Shown: positions 54,201 to 63,880 of the stretch, one piece after another
Numbering within the stretch: position 1 is the first letter of the stretch
Layout: every line of letters starts with the position of its first letter
Assembly: GCA_000727475.1 (NCBI GenBank)
Contig: KL647315.1
Coordinates: 807,930-871,929 of the forward strand
Direction of reading: 5' to 3'
DNA length: 64,000 bases
DNA from: Sarcocystis neurona
Taxonomy: Eukaryota > Apicomplexa > Conoidasida > Eucoccidiorida > Sarcocystidae
The notes under the pieces: generated by a model
Told to the model about the DNA's origin: nothing
The model's database searches: none
What the model saw: the letters and a program-made list of their open reading frames with translations, nothing else
Translations under genes and position numbers: made by a program

Positions 54201-57200
54201 CTGTCCTTTCCTTTTTCTATGCCCGGCGTGTCACGGTCTTCTCCTCCTGCTGCCGGTGTCCTTTTCTTCTCTGTTGGCTTCCTTTAATCCGCCGTGTATC
54301 TCGATCTTTGCCGTCGCGTAGTCCTTCCTGCTGTCTTTCTGCTGCCGCGCCTGCGTCGTCCTTCTTCTGTATATCACTTTTTCGATTGTCTGTGGCGTGC
54401 TGACTCAGGTACGAGAAAATCTCGTCGCGCATGCAAGTGTGTACCAGTGGCTGCCAACGGTGAAGCAGCACGTGCCGCTGTTGCCGTTCGAAATTGTCGA
54501 GTGGAGCCAGTTTTTGCTGATGCGCGCAGCAGAGCTGCTGCCGCTGCCGCTCGAAGAACACCAGCAGGCAGCCATGAGAGAAGGACCGACCCACCAGAAG
54601 AATACAGAGCGGCTGCATCTCTTTCAAGATGACCTGTTGCATTGGCTGCAGCAGAAGGCGCAGCAGGTGGCGTCGTATCGAGCCGCGGACGGCGAGGCTC
54701 CTGCGCTTGCAGCCGCCGATTATCTGCTGCTGCTCAAACGCTGGAAGGCCCACGACTGGGGCCTTGAGCGCAGGGCGTGGATTATTCCCGACAACAGCAG
54801 CGGCAGGAGGAGCTCCAGCGGCAGCAGCAGCAGTGGAGGCGTGATGAAGAGCGAGAGACGAGACAGCAGCGGGGGAAGTGTGGGAGAGGAGGACGACGGG
54901 GAAGCATTTCTGCAAGAGAGACGACGCAGAAGACAGCGATTGAAGCGCGTGGTTGACAGCGATGAAGAAGAAAAAGAAGGGAAAGCCGTGGCAGCGGACG
55001 CAGCAACAGCAGGAAGAGGAGCCGGAGGAGAGCAGCAGTTGCAGCAGCAACAGCAGCGGGACGCAGGGCAGGAAGTGGGGGAAGGGGGGGGCGAGGGGAG
55101 AAGAAATATGAGTACGAAGAGAGAAAATGAAGGAGGAAATAGTCAAGTTGTCGAGAAAAGAAGGTGGAAATATAACAAACACTACTGGGTAACAGTGAGA
55201 CACATTCTCGAGTTTCTGCGGTGCAGCTGGAGAAAGTACGTCAAAGCGATAGCCGAGGCAGGCGAGGCGGTCGGTGCCATGGGAGCGCAGTCCATCGGGG
55301 AACCCGGGACGCAGATGACTTTGAAAACTTTTCACTTCGCTGGTAAGGCGCAGCAGCGGTAGCTGCCGGGGACAAAACAGTGCGCGGAGCAGCAGCAGCA
55401 GCGGGAAAAGGAAGAGAACTGCACAGGCAGCAGCAGCAGCAGGAAGAAGAAGAAGGCAGGGGGCGGGGCCGGGGGGGGGAGAGGAGCGTGTGTAGAAGTA
55501 AAAAGAGCTGCAGAAACGGAAGAAGAAGAGACGGAAGAGGGAGAGGAGAAGCAGCAGGAAGAAGAGAATGGGCGGAACAGGCAGTAGCGGCGGCAGGAAG
55601 AGGCGGCGGGAAGAGAGAGCGTTTTGCAGAAGAAGTAGCAGCATGAGGGTAGGGAGTTAGCCGAAGAGCAGAAGAAACAGCAGACAGGTGGCAAAGGGGA
55701 AAGGGACGGGAAGAGGCATGCGTAAAAGAAGCAGCAACTGCAACAGCAGACGAAAAAAGAGCCACCCGAGAAGACGGAGCAGCAGCAGCAAGTATGTGAT
55801 GTCGCACAGCGCGAGCAGCAGAGAGTGTTGCTGCTGCTGCTGCCGGGCGCGTCTCTCTTACAAATGCTGCACGCGCTCAAGGGAAATATCGGCACCACCT
55901 GCTGCCCGAATTCTCCGCGCTGCCCAGCCAAGTTCAAAGAACTGCTGGTGCTGTGTCGCTGCCGCTGTGTCGCAGCTGTGCTGTGCTTTCGGGGCGGCTC
56001 GTGAGAAAGGGCTGCCACGTTGCAGTGTCTGAGATCTTGCTGCAGTTGCTGCTGCGGTGCTGCTGTTGCGGTGGCGGGGGAATATCGCGCTGCCGGTTGC
56101 AGCGGTGGTGCTGCTGTGCTGCTGTTGCTGCTGCTGCCTGCAGGGGTGGCGTCGATGAACGTGACACTGGGCGTGCCAAGGATAAAAGAAATCATCAACG
56201 CGGCCCAGACAATTCAGACTCCCATAATTGACGTGCCGCTGCTAAATGACGTTGATTACAACTACGCAGTTACTGTGAAGAGCCGCATAGAAAAGACGCT
56301 CCTTTCCGAATGCTGCTCGTATATCAAGGAAGTCTATGCCCCCACCGGCGCGTGGCTTATCCTCAAGCTCGACCGGGCGACCATACAGAAGCTCTTCCTC
56401 GACATCAACGCTCACACGGTCAGTCTACACTTCGCATGCAGAGGAAACACTTGTCCATATATGTGTCTGTGCGTGTGTGTGTATCTGCAGAGAGTACTTA
56501 TGGACATATATATGTGTCTGCATGTGTTTCTGTGTATATTTGTATATATCTCTATACGCATCTGTGTACGCATGCGTGAATGGATGTGTGTATATGTGTG
56601 TATGTATAGGTGTATGTATAGGTGTATGTATAGGAATACTTGTGGGTGTGTACATACATATATATATGTGCATGTGCGTATATGTGTGTATGTGTGTATT
56701 CTTGTCTGTGTGTGCGGATGTGTGGGGGTGTGTGTTCTGTCTGTGTGTCACATGAAGGCAGCTACGCTGCTGATATGCCGGCAGACAGGCAGCAGAATTC
56801 TTCCCGTCTCCCTTTCGTTGTCTTCCCGTCTCCGTCTCTTCGCCGTCTCTTCACCGTCTCGTCTCCGTCTCTTCGCCGCCTCGTCTCTCTGTCTGTTTAA
56901 CGTCTGGACTGGGGGGTCCCTCTTGCAGTGCTGTCTTTGCGTAGTCTCTTATTTGTGTACGTGAAAATCACTTCAGGGGGAGATACGCGTGGTTCACTGC
57001 TGCTGTCTCTCTGTTAACAGCAGCCACTATATTCTCGCAAAAAACGGCCACACACATATACGTACCACATATATGTGCGTGTGTTGGTCAGAGGGAAGGG
57101 CACGCGTATGGCGCAGTGATGAGTTTGGTGGAAATATATGCGTAGATACGGGTGGTCACGCATGCATGGACGTGCGTCTCGATCTACGCGTCTGTCCGGG

Positions 57201-60200
57201 GTCTGCATGCCTTTGTTCACATCTGCATAGGCAATACAGCCATGTACATACGAATCTTAAATACGCGCACATATATCTGTATATTTGCAGGATGTTAAGA
57301 GATGTATATATATATGTATAGAGAAATACGTCTATCTCTATATATCCGTGTATGTGGTCTGCATGCATTTGTTCACAGTTGCATCGGTAATATACACTTG
57401 TACATATAAATATTAAATAGGCACATACATATATATATATGTTTGTACTTAAGAAACGTATATTCGATTGTATGTACATATATGTATATATGTGTATACA
57501 GAAATACGTGTATCTCTATAGATGCATGTGTGTGGTCTGCATGCGTTTATTCCCACCTGCATCGGCAATATAGACATGTACATACAAGTCAACGTCTGTA
57601 CGTGTATATATATGATGTACACGGGTATACGTGTCTTCATAGATTTACTATATCTGTTTGCATATATATGTATGTATATGTGTACATATCACCAGGTTTA
57701 TATCCATATGTTCACGTGTGTGGGTCTGGTGGATCTTGTTCATGTGTGCAGCTACGTATAGACATGCACATACTTCCCATCCGTGCGTACATGTATATAT
57801 GCGTGTATATGTGTAACTTATGTCTACAAGTATGTACAGATATGTATTTAGAAGAAGATTCTTCAGTAAAATGACGCCGATGTGCACTTCTGTGTGTGGA
57901 GCCCTCGCGCGGCGGCGCAGCCTGCGTTTGTTGATTTTCTTTCGTGGCCCGGCATTTCTGTTCGGTGCTGCCCACACGTAGAGATATTCTCTGCATGCGC
58001 AAGGGTCCACTCTTTTCCACATATATATGCAAATGTTCAGCGCTGTTCGTGAACACGCGCGTGAAACTGGAGGTGGATAAACAGAAAAGATAAAAACAGA
58101 GAAAGATGAAAACAGGGGAAGATGAAAACAGAGAGACACAACATCGCGACGTATCAAATGGACACCTGCCGCCGATTACTACGTTTGAAGACGCCTCTGT
58201 CTGCATGCGGGCACATCCTTCCCCACGACATTCCATATATATTCACATACACATCCATACCCATCATACATATATATATACATAGATATATATATATGTC
58301 GGCATATATAAATATATACATATATATATATGTCGGCATTTCATTACATACATAGAGTGTTTCTGTACGCTTATATATACGTGTATACAGATATACATTT
58401 ACGTACATAAATATATATATATAGGCACACGTTTACATACACAGCGTGTCTTTCTTTCTCTCTATGTATATATATAGGCATACATTGACATACACAGATT
58501 GTTTCTGTATGTATATATATATATATATGTATGAGTGGATACATACATATATATATGTTCGTGGAGGCACACTATGTATGTATGTACATTTGCGTATTCA
58601 TATATATGTGTGGTGTATATGAGTGTGCACATGTGACTGACTTTTGCAGGTGAAGGAGGCAATTTTAAAGCAGCCTTCGATCAATAAAGTGCGACTGACG
58701 AAGAACTCGGTGGAAGTAATGCACGAGTGGAAAGTGCGGGTTCTTCCACCTGGCGGCAATCAGCTATTCTTTCAACTCCAGGCTCTAAAAATAGGTAACA
58801 TATATATATATATATATGTGTATATATGTACACAGACAAGTAAATATATAACATGCGAAGAAGACTATAAATAAATATATATATATATATATATTTATTT
58901 GTTTATGTTTACATGTGTGTGCACGTGTGCGGGCATATTATACATACGACGTATGTGTGTGTCAGCTGTACGTACACCGCAGAGGTGCTGCGACACCGCT
59001 GCAGCGCGTTTTTTTTTGTGCGGCGTCTCTGCGCACGCTTTTCTCACCCAACCGGGTGTACGTCAGAATCCCCTTCCCGCAGACGTTTCTGCCAAAGAGG
59101 CCTCTCTCACGTTTTGTCTCTTTTGCGCACGCACGTCTCTTCCGGTGTACGTACACCCGGGGGGTGATCTCTGGTCGTGCGCGGGCTGTCGGGGGAGCAC
59201 GCCACCGGAGGAGCACACCCTCGCGGGTGCGCGGTCAGGTGTACGTACACCCCGTCGGCGTGTGTCCACACGTGCGTGTCTCTGCCCCTCTTGCGCGCAC
59301 TTCCGGTGTACGTACACCCGAAGCGGGGTATTCGTACACCGCCTGGAGCGTTTCACCCGCCCCCCGACTGTGTTTTCTTCTCTTTTCCCTCGGCGTAGGT
59401 CTGCTGAACGTGGTCGTATGCGGACACCGAGACGTAAAGCGTGGAGTTGTTAAGTGCGAACAAACGAAGCAGCCAGATGGAAGTACGAAGACGACCTACG
59501 GACTTGCTGTTGAAGGCTACGGTCTTGGAGCCGTCCTCGCCACCCCTGGCGTCAACGCTCTCAAAGTTACCTCGAACCACGTCATGGAAGTGGCTCAGGT
59601 ACACATTTTGCATCTTCCCATTCATCAACTCACACACATATATATAAATATACATGTATATATATATATAGGGACAGAGAGAGCGTGACAGGTCAAAGCA
59701 TTTCATTTTTCGATCCGTCAACCTGCGTGTGTATCTATGGAGAGAGAAAGTGTGTGCCTACGTGGACTTACGCAATGACGACCGCCTACGTGTATATGCA
59801 TGTATATGTGTGTACAGGTGTATTATTACGCATGAACGACGCTGTATGTATGTACAATATATACATATATATGGATATATGTATGTACGCGTTCACACAT
59901 ACCGCAGGGTGCATACGTAAATATACGTATATATATATATATATATATATGTACTGTTTGCGGGGGTGTGGGTGCTTTGAACGTAAATAGAAGGAAGCTG
60001 ATGTTGTTGCCTACATGAGTGTTTGTAGTATATCTGTATATTTTGTATTTAGTGACATAAACTTCTATATCTGTCGGTGCCCATCTATCTATATATATAT
60101 ATATATGTGCGTATGAATATTTATAAATATGTGTATATATATGTGTGTGTACATGTGTGTATCCCTCCCTGTGTACACCCGTGTGTATGTAGAATGATTT

Positions 60201-63200
60201 GTAAGTAAATGTGTAGAGTTGCACGGCACGTGTCGACGTGTGAACGTGGAAGGGAATTCAGCGCTCTTACATGCGATTCATATATTTATATACACTCAGA
60301 TATTTGCAGAGGAATGCGTACATGTCCAATATATATATATATATATTTGTATGTATTTAGATGTATATAGAGAGATGCATGCGTGTTTCTCCATGGACGT
60401 GTGCTCTTTGTGTGGCTGTCTGATTTTCCACGTGCGCGTCTCGAGAATGTTCGGTTGTATACATCGACTTGGCGTCTGCGCATGCGCGTTATTAATCGTC
60501 AACGTGCACATAAATAGATATATATTCCTACATATGTTTACGTATGTATATGTACATAGGTCTGTGTACGTACCTCTTCGTACCGGGACGTCATTATTTA
60601 CACAAATATATATATATACATGTATACAGAGAGAGAGAGAGAGAAACAATGATTGGAAGAGAGGGCGAGGCATATATATATATATTATTATAATTATTAT
60701 TAGGCATGGGCGCGTGTACATGCGGAGTCGATGGGGTATTTGTGGGCATGGATGTGAACGGAGGCGAAGAGGTGCATGTAGCAGCACTTTATTTTCGATG
60801 ATGACCTCTTCTTCTCTGCGCTTCTGCAATTTCGTTGATTTACCTGCTGGGCCGCTGGTGCTGCTGCTACGGCAGGTCCTTGGCATTGAAGCGGCAAGGG
60901 CCGTTATTATCAGCGAAATTCGCCGGTGTATGGACGCGTACTCCATGGATATTGACTCCAGACACATGACGCTTCTTGGCGATGTTATGACTTTCAGGTA
61001 ATATAAAACTTCCCAGTCTCACCATCTATCTATACATATAGACGTACGTACCTACATATATATATATGAAGAGAGACGGAGATAGAGAGGCATATATACC
61101 TGTATATATGTGTAAGTGTCCCGCGCTGTATGTATATATGTAAGACTTTCTAGCCTTATGGCACACCTCTGTGTATTCCGCAGATCCAGTCATACGCGCA
61201 CACATTCATAATATATATGTATGTGTATATGTCTGTCCACATATATGTAGTCCATTTTTACACAAGTGTGCTCTTCTGTCTGTCTCCCTTTCTCTATGCC
61301 TTCACGTGCGTGTAACTTCCTCTGTGTCTGTCGAAGAGCTCTACGGACGTGCGTTTGTATATATGTGGACATGTATATTAAATATATATGCTTTAGAGCA
61401 CATAGATTAAGTACATTTCTGTACGAGTGGTCCCTTCTATCTGTCTCCGCCTCTTTATACACGTTAGAGTTCCTTTCTTCGTCCATGAGCCCATCCATAC
61501 CTGCGGCTATCTCTGCGTAGGCATATATACATGTATGTTAGTTTGTGGCTTTCGCAGTAAAATTGCCCTTTGAATTCCTACATTTTGTCGAGTGAACGTT
61601 GGCTTTCCACACACGTCCGGGAAATCGTGTCCCCTCGTGCAGGCACACACACATATATCAAAAGAAAGAAATGCGGCCGACACGCATGCGACGCATGCAT
61701 ACAGGGAGAGAGATGTACAGACGCGCCTCTCCCCACGTCGGCGTGACTGTTTATATATCTAGAGAGAAATTCGTAGACACATACGTCTGCATATATGTGT
61801 GTATATACGTACACATATGCATATATTTGTTCATACATGTGGTGGCGCTGTACTCTGTAGTGTTGTCTGTCTCTCTCCAGGAGATGGTAGGCCACTGCCA
61901 GCCGTACCTACCGATGTGTACACATATATATATATATATAATGTGAGGGGACATATGTGCGTACATGTGTAACTGCGTGTATATATATATATGCGTATGT
62001 ATATATACTTATAGGATTTGCACGCGTATAGATGTAGACAAGTATAGAGAGAAACACACAGACCGCAGAACGCGTGTACGTATGTATGTCCCTCTACACC
62101 TGCATATATATATATATATATAGGTAGATATGTGTAAGAGGATCTGCACGCGTGTAGACGTATACAATTACGAACAGGCACACAGAGAGTACAGACCGAA
62201 CGTATGTACGTATGTGTGAGTATAAACGTGTATAACTGCATACATATATATATGTATGTATATATGTGCATACATATACACATGTGATAGGGTTTGCACG
62301 CGTCTAGGTGTACCCAATGATGGCGAGAAACATAAGATTGCGGAACGCACCGGAGGACATGGAAAGGAAAGTTTATAACAAACGTATGCCTGGATGGTTC
62401 AGCGTGTGAAAGTCCACGGCTGAAGAATACAAATACTCGACAGCCACGCCACACAAACGTCTTTCGTGTGTGCCCAGCCATTTGTCGCACACATTCGTAG
62501 ATATGCGGAGACTTTGCTTGGCTTCGAAGTATCCACGCAGGTGACCTTATGTACATACGCAGATGTAAATGCGCACGTATGTATCTCTCTCTCTATATAT
62601 GCATATATATATATATATACATGTATACGTGTATGTAGGGACACATACACGCGTATATGTATACAGTTCATGCGTAGACGTAAAGGTGTCTGTGCGTCTA
62701 GATAGATAGCGAGGGAACTCTCACTTTTTGCGAGGGATCCATGGCCACGTGTAGAGACAGATACGTATATCTGTCTCACTTCCGGTTTACGAGAGATGTG
62801 TGTAGGGAATGGTCCTCAACACGTGGAGAGCGTTGTGCCAGCGCTGGAGGTGGGCCGGCGCATGCTCACACAGATCCTGGAAACTCCTACTTTCCCTGTC
62901 CATTCACGTGTGCTTCCGAGGGATACGCATGCGATTTCTACAGAAGCAACCTTGCCGGCGCGCCGGTCTCTCCCCGACGAGTAGTAGGAGTCTTCTCTTG
63001 GGTCGTTGCTCCGCCGAAAAGAGGCGCTGCTGCTTTTTCGGTCCTGCTGCTGCTGCTGTCTCGATGGTCCTGCTGCTGCTGCTTCCCGCTTGCTGGTCCT
63101 GCTGTTGGTACTGTCTCTGTGGTCCTCCTGCTGCTGCGGCTATTGTCTCGGTCGTGCTGCTGCTGTCTCTGCGGACGCAGGGGCCAGGTGCTTGGGATTA

Positions 63201-63880
63201 ATCGCTTCGGGATTCAGAAGATGCGGGCATCGACGCTGATGCTGGCCTCTTTCGAAGAAACAAATGAACACTTGTTCGAGGCAGCGGTTCACCACCGCGC
63301 AGATCCGGTGAAGGGCGTGTCTGAGTGTATTATCATGGGGAAGCAGGTTTCTCTTGGTACCGGCAGCTTCGACGTTCTCTTCTCTCGCCCGTCAGTGTAC
63401 GTCTTCTTACGGAAGAAAGACCAGCCCCAGGTTCTGCCGAAAGTCTATGCGACTGGCAGAGATCTGCTTTATCCAGTGCGAACAAGGAAAAGCGAAGCAA
63501 ATAGGCTAGGGCGCGTGCGTGCATACACGGAAGCGAGAGCAGGGGAAGAAGAGAGGGGGGGCGGGGGAGAAAACCGGTTGGTCGCCATCGACAGCCTCCT
63601 TGCAGGGTCGTCGCCTGCCGCAGCAAAGTCGGAAGAAAGGTCCACAGAAAGAGAAAATTTTCGTGGAGAAAAAGAGAGGAGCAGAGAAAGAAAGGCGAAC
63701 AGATCTCTAGAAGAGAAGAGGGACAGACAGACCAGGCAAAACAGCGCGAGAGAGGAGAGCCATGGCAGCAAGACACGTGTCTACCTTTGTGGAGATGCAG
63801 TACAGAGAAAAGGAGACCGGAGCCCTACAAGAAAAATATATCTACTTATGTATGAGTGGACACAGAGAGAGAAGAGGTGA
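40418..63880 (+). CDS. RPC1: RPC1, largest subunit of RNA polymerase III (12 proposed exons)
   Basis: The catalytic subunit of nuclear RNA polymerase III, which makes tRNA, 5S and U6 RNA. Proposed exons: 40418-41339, 44572-46637, 48748-49410, 50481-51219 (or 51225), 52975-53180, 54072-54131, 54409-55342, 56144-56418, 58650-58794, 59399-59598, 60876-60997, 63181-63880; all junction phases agree and give about 2,340 residues, against roughly 1,400 in the family. Landmarks in order: [24 protein letters not shown]n region, [35 protein letters not shown], catalytic [12 protein letters not shown] (46149-46184), [27 protein letters not shown], bridge helix [15 protein letters not shown], trigger loop [18 protein letters not shown], then [15 protein letters not shown] and [19 protein letters not shown] and the LGIEAAR and GVSECIIMG blocks mark Pol III rather than Pol I or II. 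Extra low-complexity insertions lie in exons 1, 2, 4, 7 and the tail. Exons 5, 6 and the 3' part of 4 are less certain. Confidence 0.93.
41445..41519. repeat. 16-bp perfect inverted repeat in RPC1 intron 1
   Basis: GGAGACGGGGAGACGC at 41445-41460 is matched by its exact reverse complement at 41504-41519, with a 43-bp loop. Further GGAGAC and GTCTCC copies lie in the loop. It could form a GC-rich hairpin in DNA or pre-mRNA. Confidence 0.8.
41750..42300. repeat. ~32-bp minisatellite GACAAAGACACACATGTACATATATA
   Basis: About 16 units of (A/G)GACAAAGACAC(A/G)CATGTACA followed by TATATATA fill this part of RPC1 intron 1. Unit length varies through the TA tract. Confidence 0.85.
42489..42720. repeat. 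~83-bp tandem units in RPC1 intron 1
   Basis: Three diverged units, each with a GC-rich head (CCCCGGCTTGGGGAACTCTGG or variants) near 42489, 42571 and 42656, then CTCA(A/C)AC and a TATACA tail. Confidence 0.65.
43704..43935. repeat. ~45-bp minisatellite GAAGGCAGCTCTGTATATA
   Basis: Six or so units with the core GA(A/C)G(A/G)CAGC(T/C)CTGTA at about 43704, 43757, 43790, 43840, 43882 and 43911, spaced by TATATG sequence, in RPC1 intron 1. Confidence 0.75.
44572..46637 (+). CDS. RPC1: RPC1 exon 2: Zn-binding, active-site and pore domains
   Basis: The acceptor GCATGTGCAG|GC enters in phase 1 and the donor CTCGGG|GTAAAT leaves in phase 0. It holds the Cys/His zinc region (from 44595), a second CYVC...KR Cys pair, the [16 protein letters not shown] block, the [10 protein letters not shown] block and the catalytic NADFDGD at 46149-46169, whose three Asp bind Mg. 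About 100 Ala/Gly/Ser-rich residues (45650-45960) are inserted before [20 protein letters not shown]; they are in frame, so they are probably translated. The open frame beyond 46637 runs into intron repeats. Confidence 0.95.
46915..47345. repeat. TATACA/TATATG satellite in RPC1 intron 2
   Basis: AT-rich alternating repeats (ACATATACACATAC, GTACGTACATATAC) without a clean unit. Confidence 0.75.
48235..48390. repeat. ~20-bp CTGCTGCCTTCCGAACCCG repeat in RPC1 intron 2
   Basis: About six or seven units of CTGCTGCCTTC followed by CGAACCCG, CTGTCTCG or similar. Confidence 0.7.
48748..49410 (+). CDS. RPC1: RPC1 exon 3: funnel domain to bridge helix
   Basis: The acceptor CCCCTGCTGCAG|GAC and donor CTCATGAAG|GTGAGA are both phase 0. 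It encodes [58 protein letters not shown], then [20 protein letters not shown] and [11 protein letters not shown] of the bridge helix, which the intron interrupts. Confidence 0.95.
49411..50480 (+). other. RPC1 intron 3 with CTG/CAG tracts
   Basis: This 1.07-kb intron lies between the halves of the bridge helix. It is CTG/CAG-rich (49.65-49.90 and 50.06-50.48 kb) without TATA-type satellite, unlike most other introns of the gene, and ends CTGCTGCTGCTGCAG. Confidence 0.75.
50481..51219 (+). CDS. RPC1: RPC1 exon 4: post-bridge helix and Gln-rich insertion
   Basis: It opens [20 protein letters not shown], then [17 protein letters not shown], certain by family. After EKVYEH there is a textbook donor (GTGAGT at 50631, phase 0). 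If it is not used, the frame continues through about 155 Gln-rich residues into [20 protein letters not shown] and a phase-1 donor at 51220 or 51226. Using 50631 and joining directly to exon 7 (also phase 0) is a valid shorter model of about 2,060 residues. Confidence 0.7.
51520..51720. repeat. TATATA satellite with ~110-bp unit in RPC1 intron 4
   Basis: Two units share TATACTATATATTGTATA/TATACTGTATATATATTATA and CCTGAGACATGTGTGCGAG/CCTCAGACGGGTGTGCGAA, spaced about 70-110 bp. Confidence 0.6.
52975..53180 (+). CDS. RPC1: RPC1 exon 5 (proposed)
   Basis: The frame [20 protein letters not shown], then [20 protein letters not shown], ends SRFKQK|GTAATG in phase 0. The 5' boundary is uncertain: 52975 and 52870 (after TTTTTTTTATCAG) fit phase 1, 52830 fits phase 0. 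The sequence is coding-like but not matched to a known RPC1 block. Confidence 0.5.
53265..53705. repeat. ~60-bp TATATG satellite with TATTCCATA core, RPC1 intron 5
   Basis: Units contain TATATTCCA(T/C)A or GTATCCCATA, then TATATATGTG(T/C)GTGTAGAATG/GTATAG. Seven or so diverged copies. Confidence 0.7.
54072..54131 (+). CDS. RPC1: RPC1 exon 6 (proposed micro-exon)
   Basis: A long pyrimidine tract (54000-54060) leads to CTAATGAAG|ACG, then [20 protein letters not shown], then the donor GTACGT. Both ends are phase 0. A second acceptor at 54086 is also phase 0. Exon-like by context only. Confidence 0.5.
54409..55342 (+). CDS. RPC1: RPC1 exon 7: clamp region, acidic insertion, first half of trigger loop
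   Basis: The acceptor is CTGACTCAG|GTA (phase 0) and the donor GCTG|GTAAGG (phase 1). It reads [32 protein letters not shown] and [16 protein letters not shown], then about 130 Ser/Gly/Glu/Gln-rich residues (54790-55180), then [20 protein letters not shown] and [20 protein letters not shown] of the trigger loop, split by the intron after HFA. Confidence 0.9.
56144..56418 (+). CDS. RPC1: RPC1 exon 8: second half of trigger loop
   Basis: The acceptor CTGCCTGCAG|GG (phase 1) restores FAG|VASMN. It reads [20 protein letters not shown], the Pol III hallmark, then [20 protein letters not shown] and [17 protein letters not shown]. The donor ACG|GTCAGT is phase 0. Confidence 0.95.
56798..56895. repeat. 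CCGTCTC/TCTTCGCC cluster
   Basis: About eight copies of CCGTCTC(T/C), spaced by CTTCGCC or TTCACC. The same heptamer recurs near 44.34 kb and, inverted, near 41.45 kb. Confidence 0.7.
57190..57720. repeat. ~160-180-bp satellite, three copies, RPC1 intron 8
   Basis: GGTCTGCATGC followed by (C/A/G)TTTGTTCACA-like sequence recurs at 57200, 57356 and 57534, each followed by GCAATA(T/C)A and ATGTACATAC, then TATATG tracts and GAAATACGT. Confidence 0.8.
58240..58560. repeat. ~95-bp TATATG units in RPC1 intron 8
   Basis: Units contain TACATACA(T/C)AG(A/C)GTGT(T/C)T(T/C)(T/C)CT followed by TATATATA and GGCA(T/C)AC. Three or four diverged copies. Confidence 0.6.
58650..58794 (+). CDS. RPC1: RPC1 exon 9
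   Basis: The acceptor is CTTTTGCAG|GTG (phase 0) and the donor ATAG|GTAACA (phase 1). It reads [20 protein letters not shown] and then [20 protein letters not shown], which continues the jaw/cleft region after INAHT. Confidence 0.9.
59040..59345. repeat. Repeats carrying the palindrome GGTGTACGTACACC
   Basis: The 14-bp palindrome occurs exactly at 59144-59157, 59238-59251 and 59305-59318 in the 0.6-kb RPC1 intron 9, with partial copies at 58967 and 59055. Flanks are shared too (GTCTCT...TTGCGC(G/A)C...TTCC before the palindrome), so it travels on a GC-rich unit of about 65-95 bp. Confidence 0.9.
59399..59598 (+). CDS. RPC1: RPC1 exon 10
   Basis: The acceptor is CGGCGTAG|GT (phase 1) and the donor GCTCAG|GTACAC (phase 0). 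It reads [20 protein letters not shown], then [20 protein letters not shown], then [10 protein letters not shown], matching the family's VEG-x-x-L-x-x-V-x-x-x-x-GV block. Confidence 0.95.
59640..60680. repeat. TATATG tracts and (GA)n in RPC1 intron 10
   Basis: The 1.3-kb intron 10 has short TATATATA arrays (59.64, 59.93, 60.10, 60.33, 60.61 and 60.67 kb) and a (GA)n run near 60.63 kb. No exon was seen. Confidence 0.6.
60876..60997 (+). CDS. RPC1: RPC1 exon 11
   Basis: The acceptor is CTACGGCAG|GTC (phase 0) and the donor TTTCAG|GTAATA (phase 2). It reads [20 protein letters not shown], then [18 protein letters not shown], a strongly conserved C-terminal block. Confidence 0.96.
60998..63180 (+). 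other. RPC1 intron 11, 2.2 kb
   Basis: It has TATATG tracts, diverged units of about 125-150 bp at 62.0-62.33 kb, ordinary sequence at 62.33-63.0 kb, and a CTG tract before the acceptor (GCGGACGCAG|G). No exon was identified. Confidence 0.65.
61990..62330. repeat. ~125-150-bp satellite GG(A/G)TTTGCACGCGT
   Basis: The head GG(A/G)T(T/C)TGCACGCGT(A/G/C)TAG(A/G)(T/C)GTA recurs near 62013, 62140 and 62290, each followed by CAA and GCGAGA/AGAGAGAAAC-like sequence. Confidence 0.75.
63181..63880 (+). CDS. RPC1: RPC1 exon 12: C-terminus with charged tail
   Basis: Phase 2 entry gives [23 protein letters not shown], then [20 protein letters not shown] and [19 protein letters not shown]. Family members end about 30 residues later; here the frame continues about 170 residues, at first mixed ([20 protein letters not shown]) and then Arg/Glu/Ser-rich, to TGA at 63878. 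An unrecognised donor in the tail, with a last exon outside the window, is possible. Confidence 0.85.

Larger units (their letters stand above)
56419..58649 (+). other. RPC1 intron 8, 2.2 kb, satellite-filled
   Basis: It contains TGTGTA-rich arrays (56.44-56.75 kb), a CCGTCTC cluster (56.80-56.90 kb), long satellite units (57.19-57.72 kb) and TATATG units (58.24-58.62 kb). Non-repetitive 57.87-58.20 kb shows no convincing exon. Confidence 0.7.

Noticed and set aside
54217..55644. 475-codon minus-strand ORF opposite RPC1 exon 7
   Set aside because: It is antisense to the conserved [14 protein letters not shown] exon and contains only low-complexity Ser/Leu sequence.
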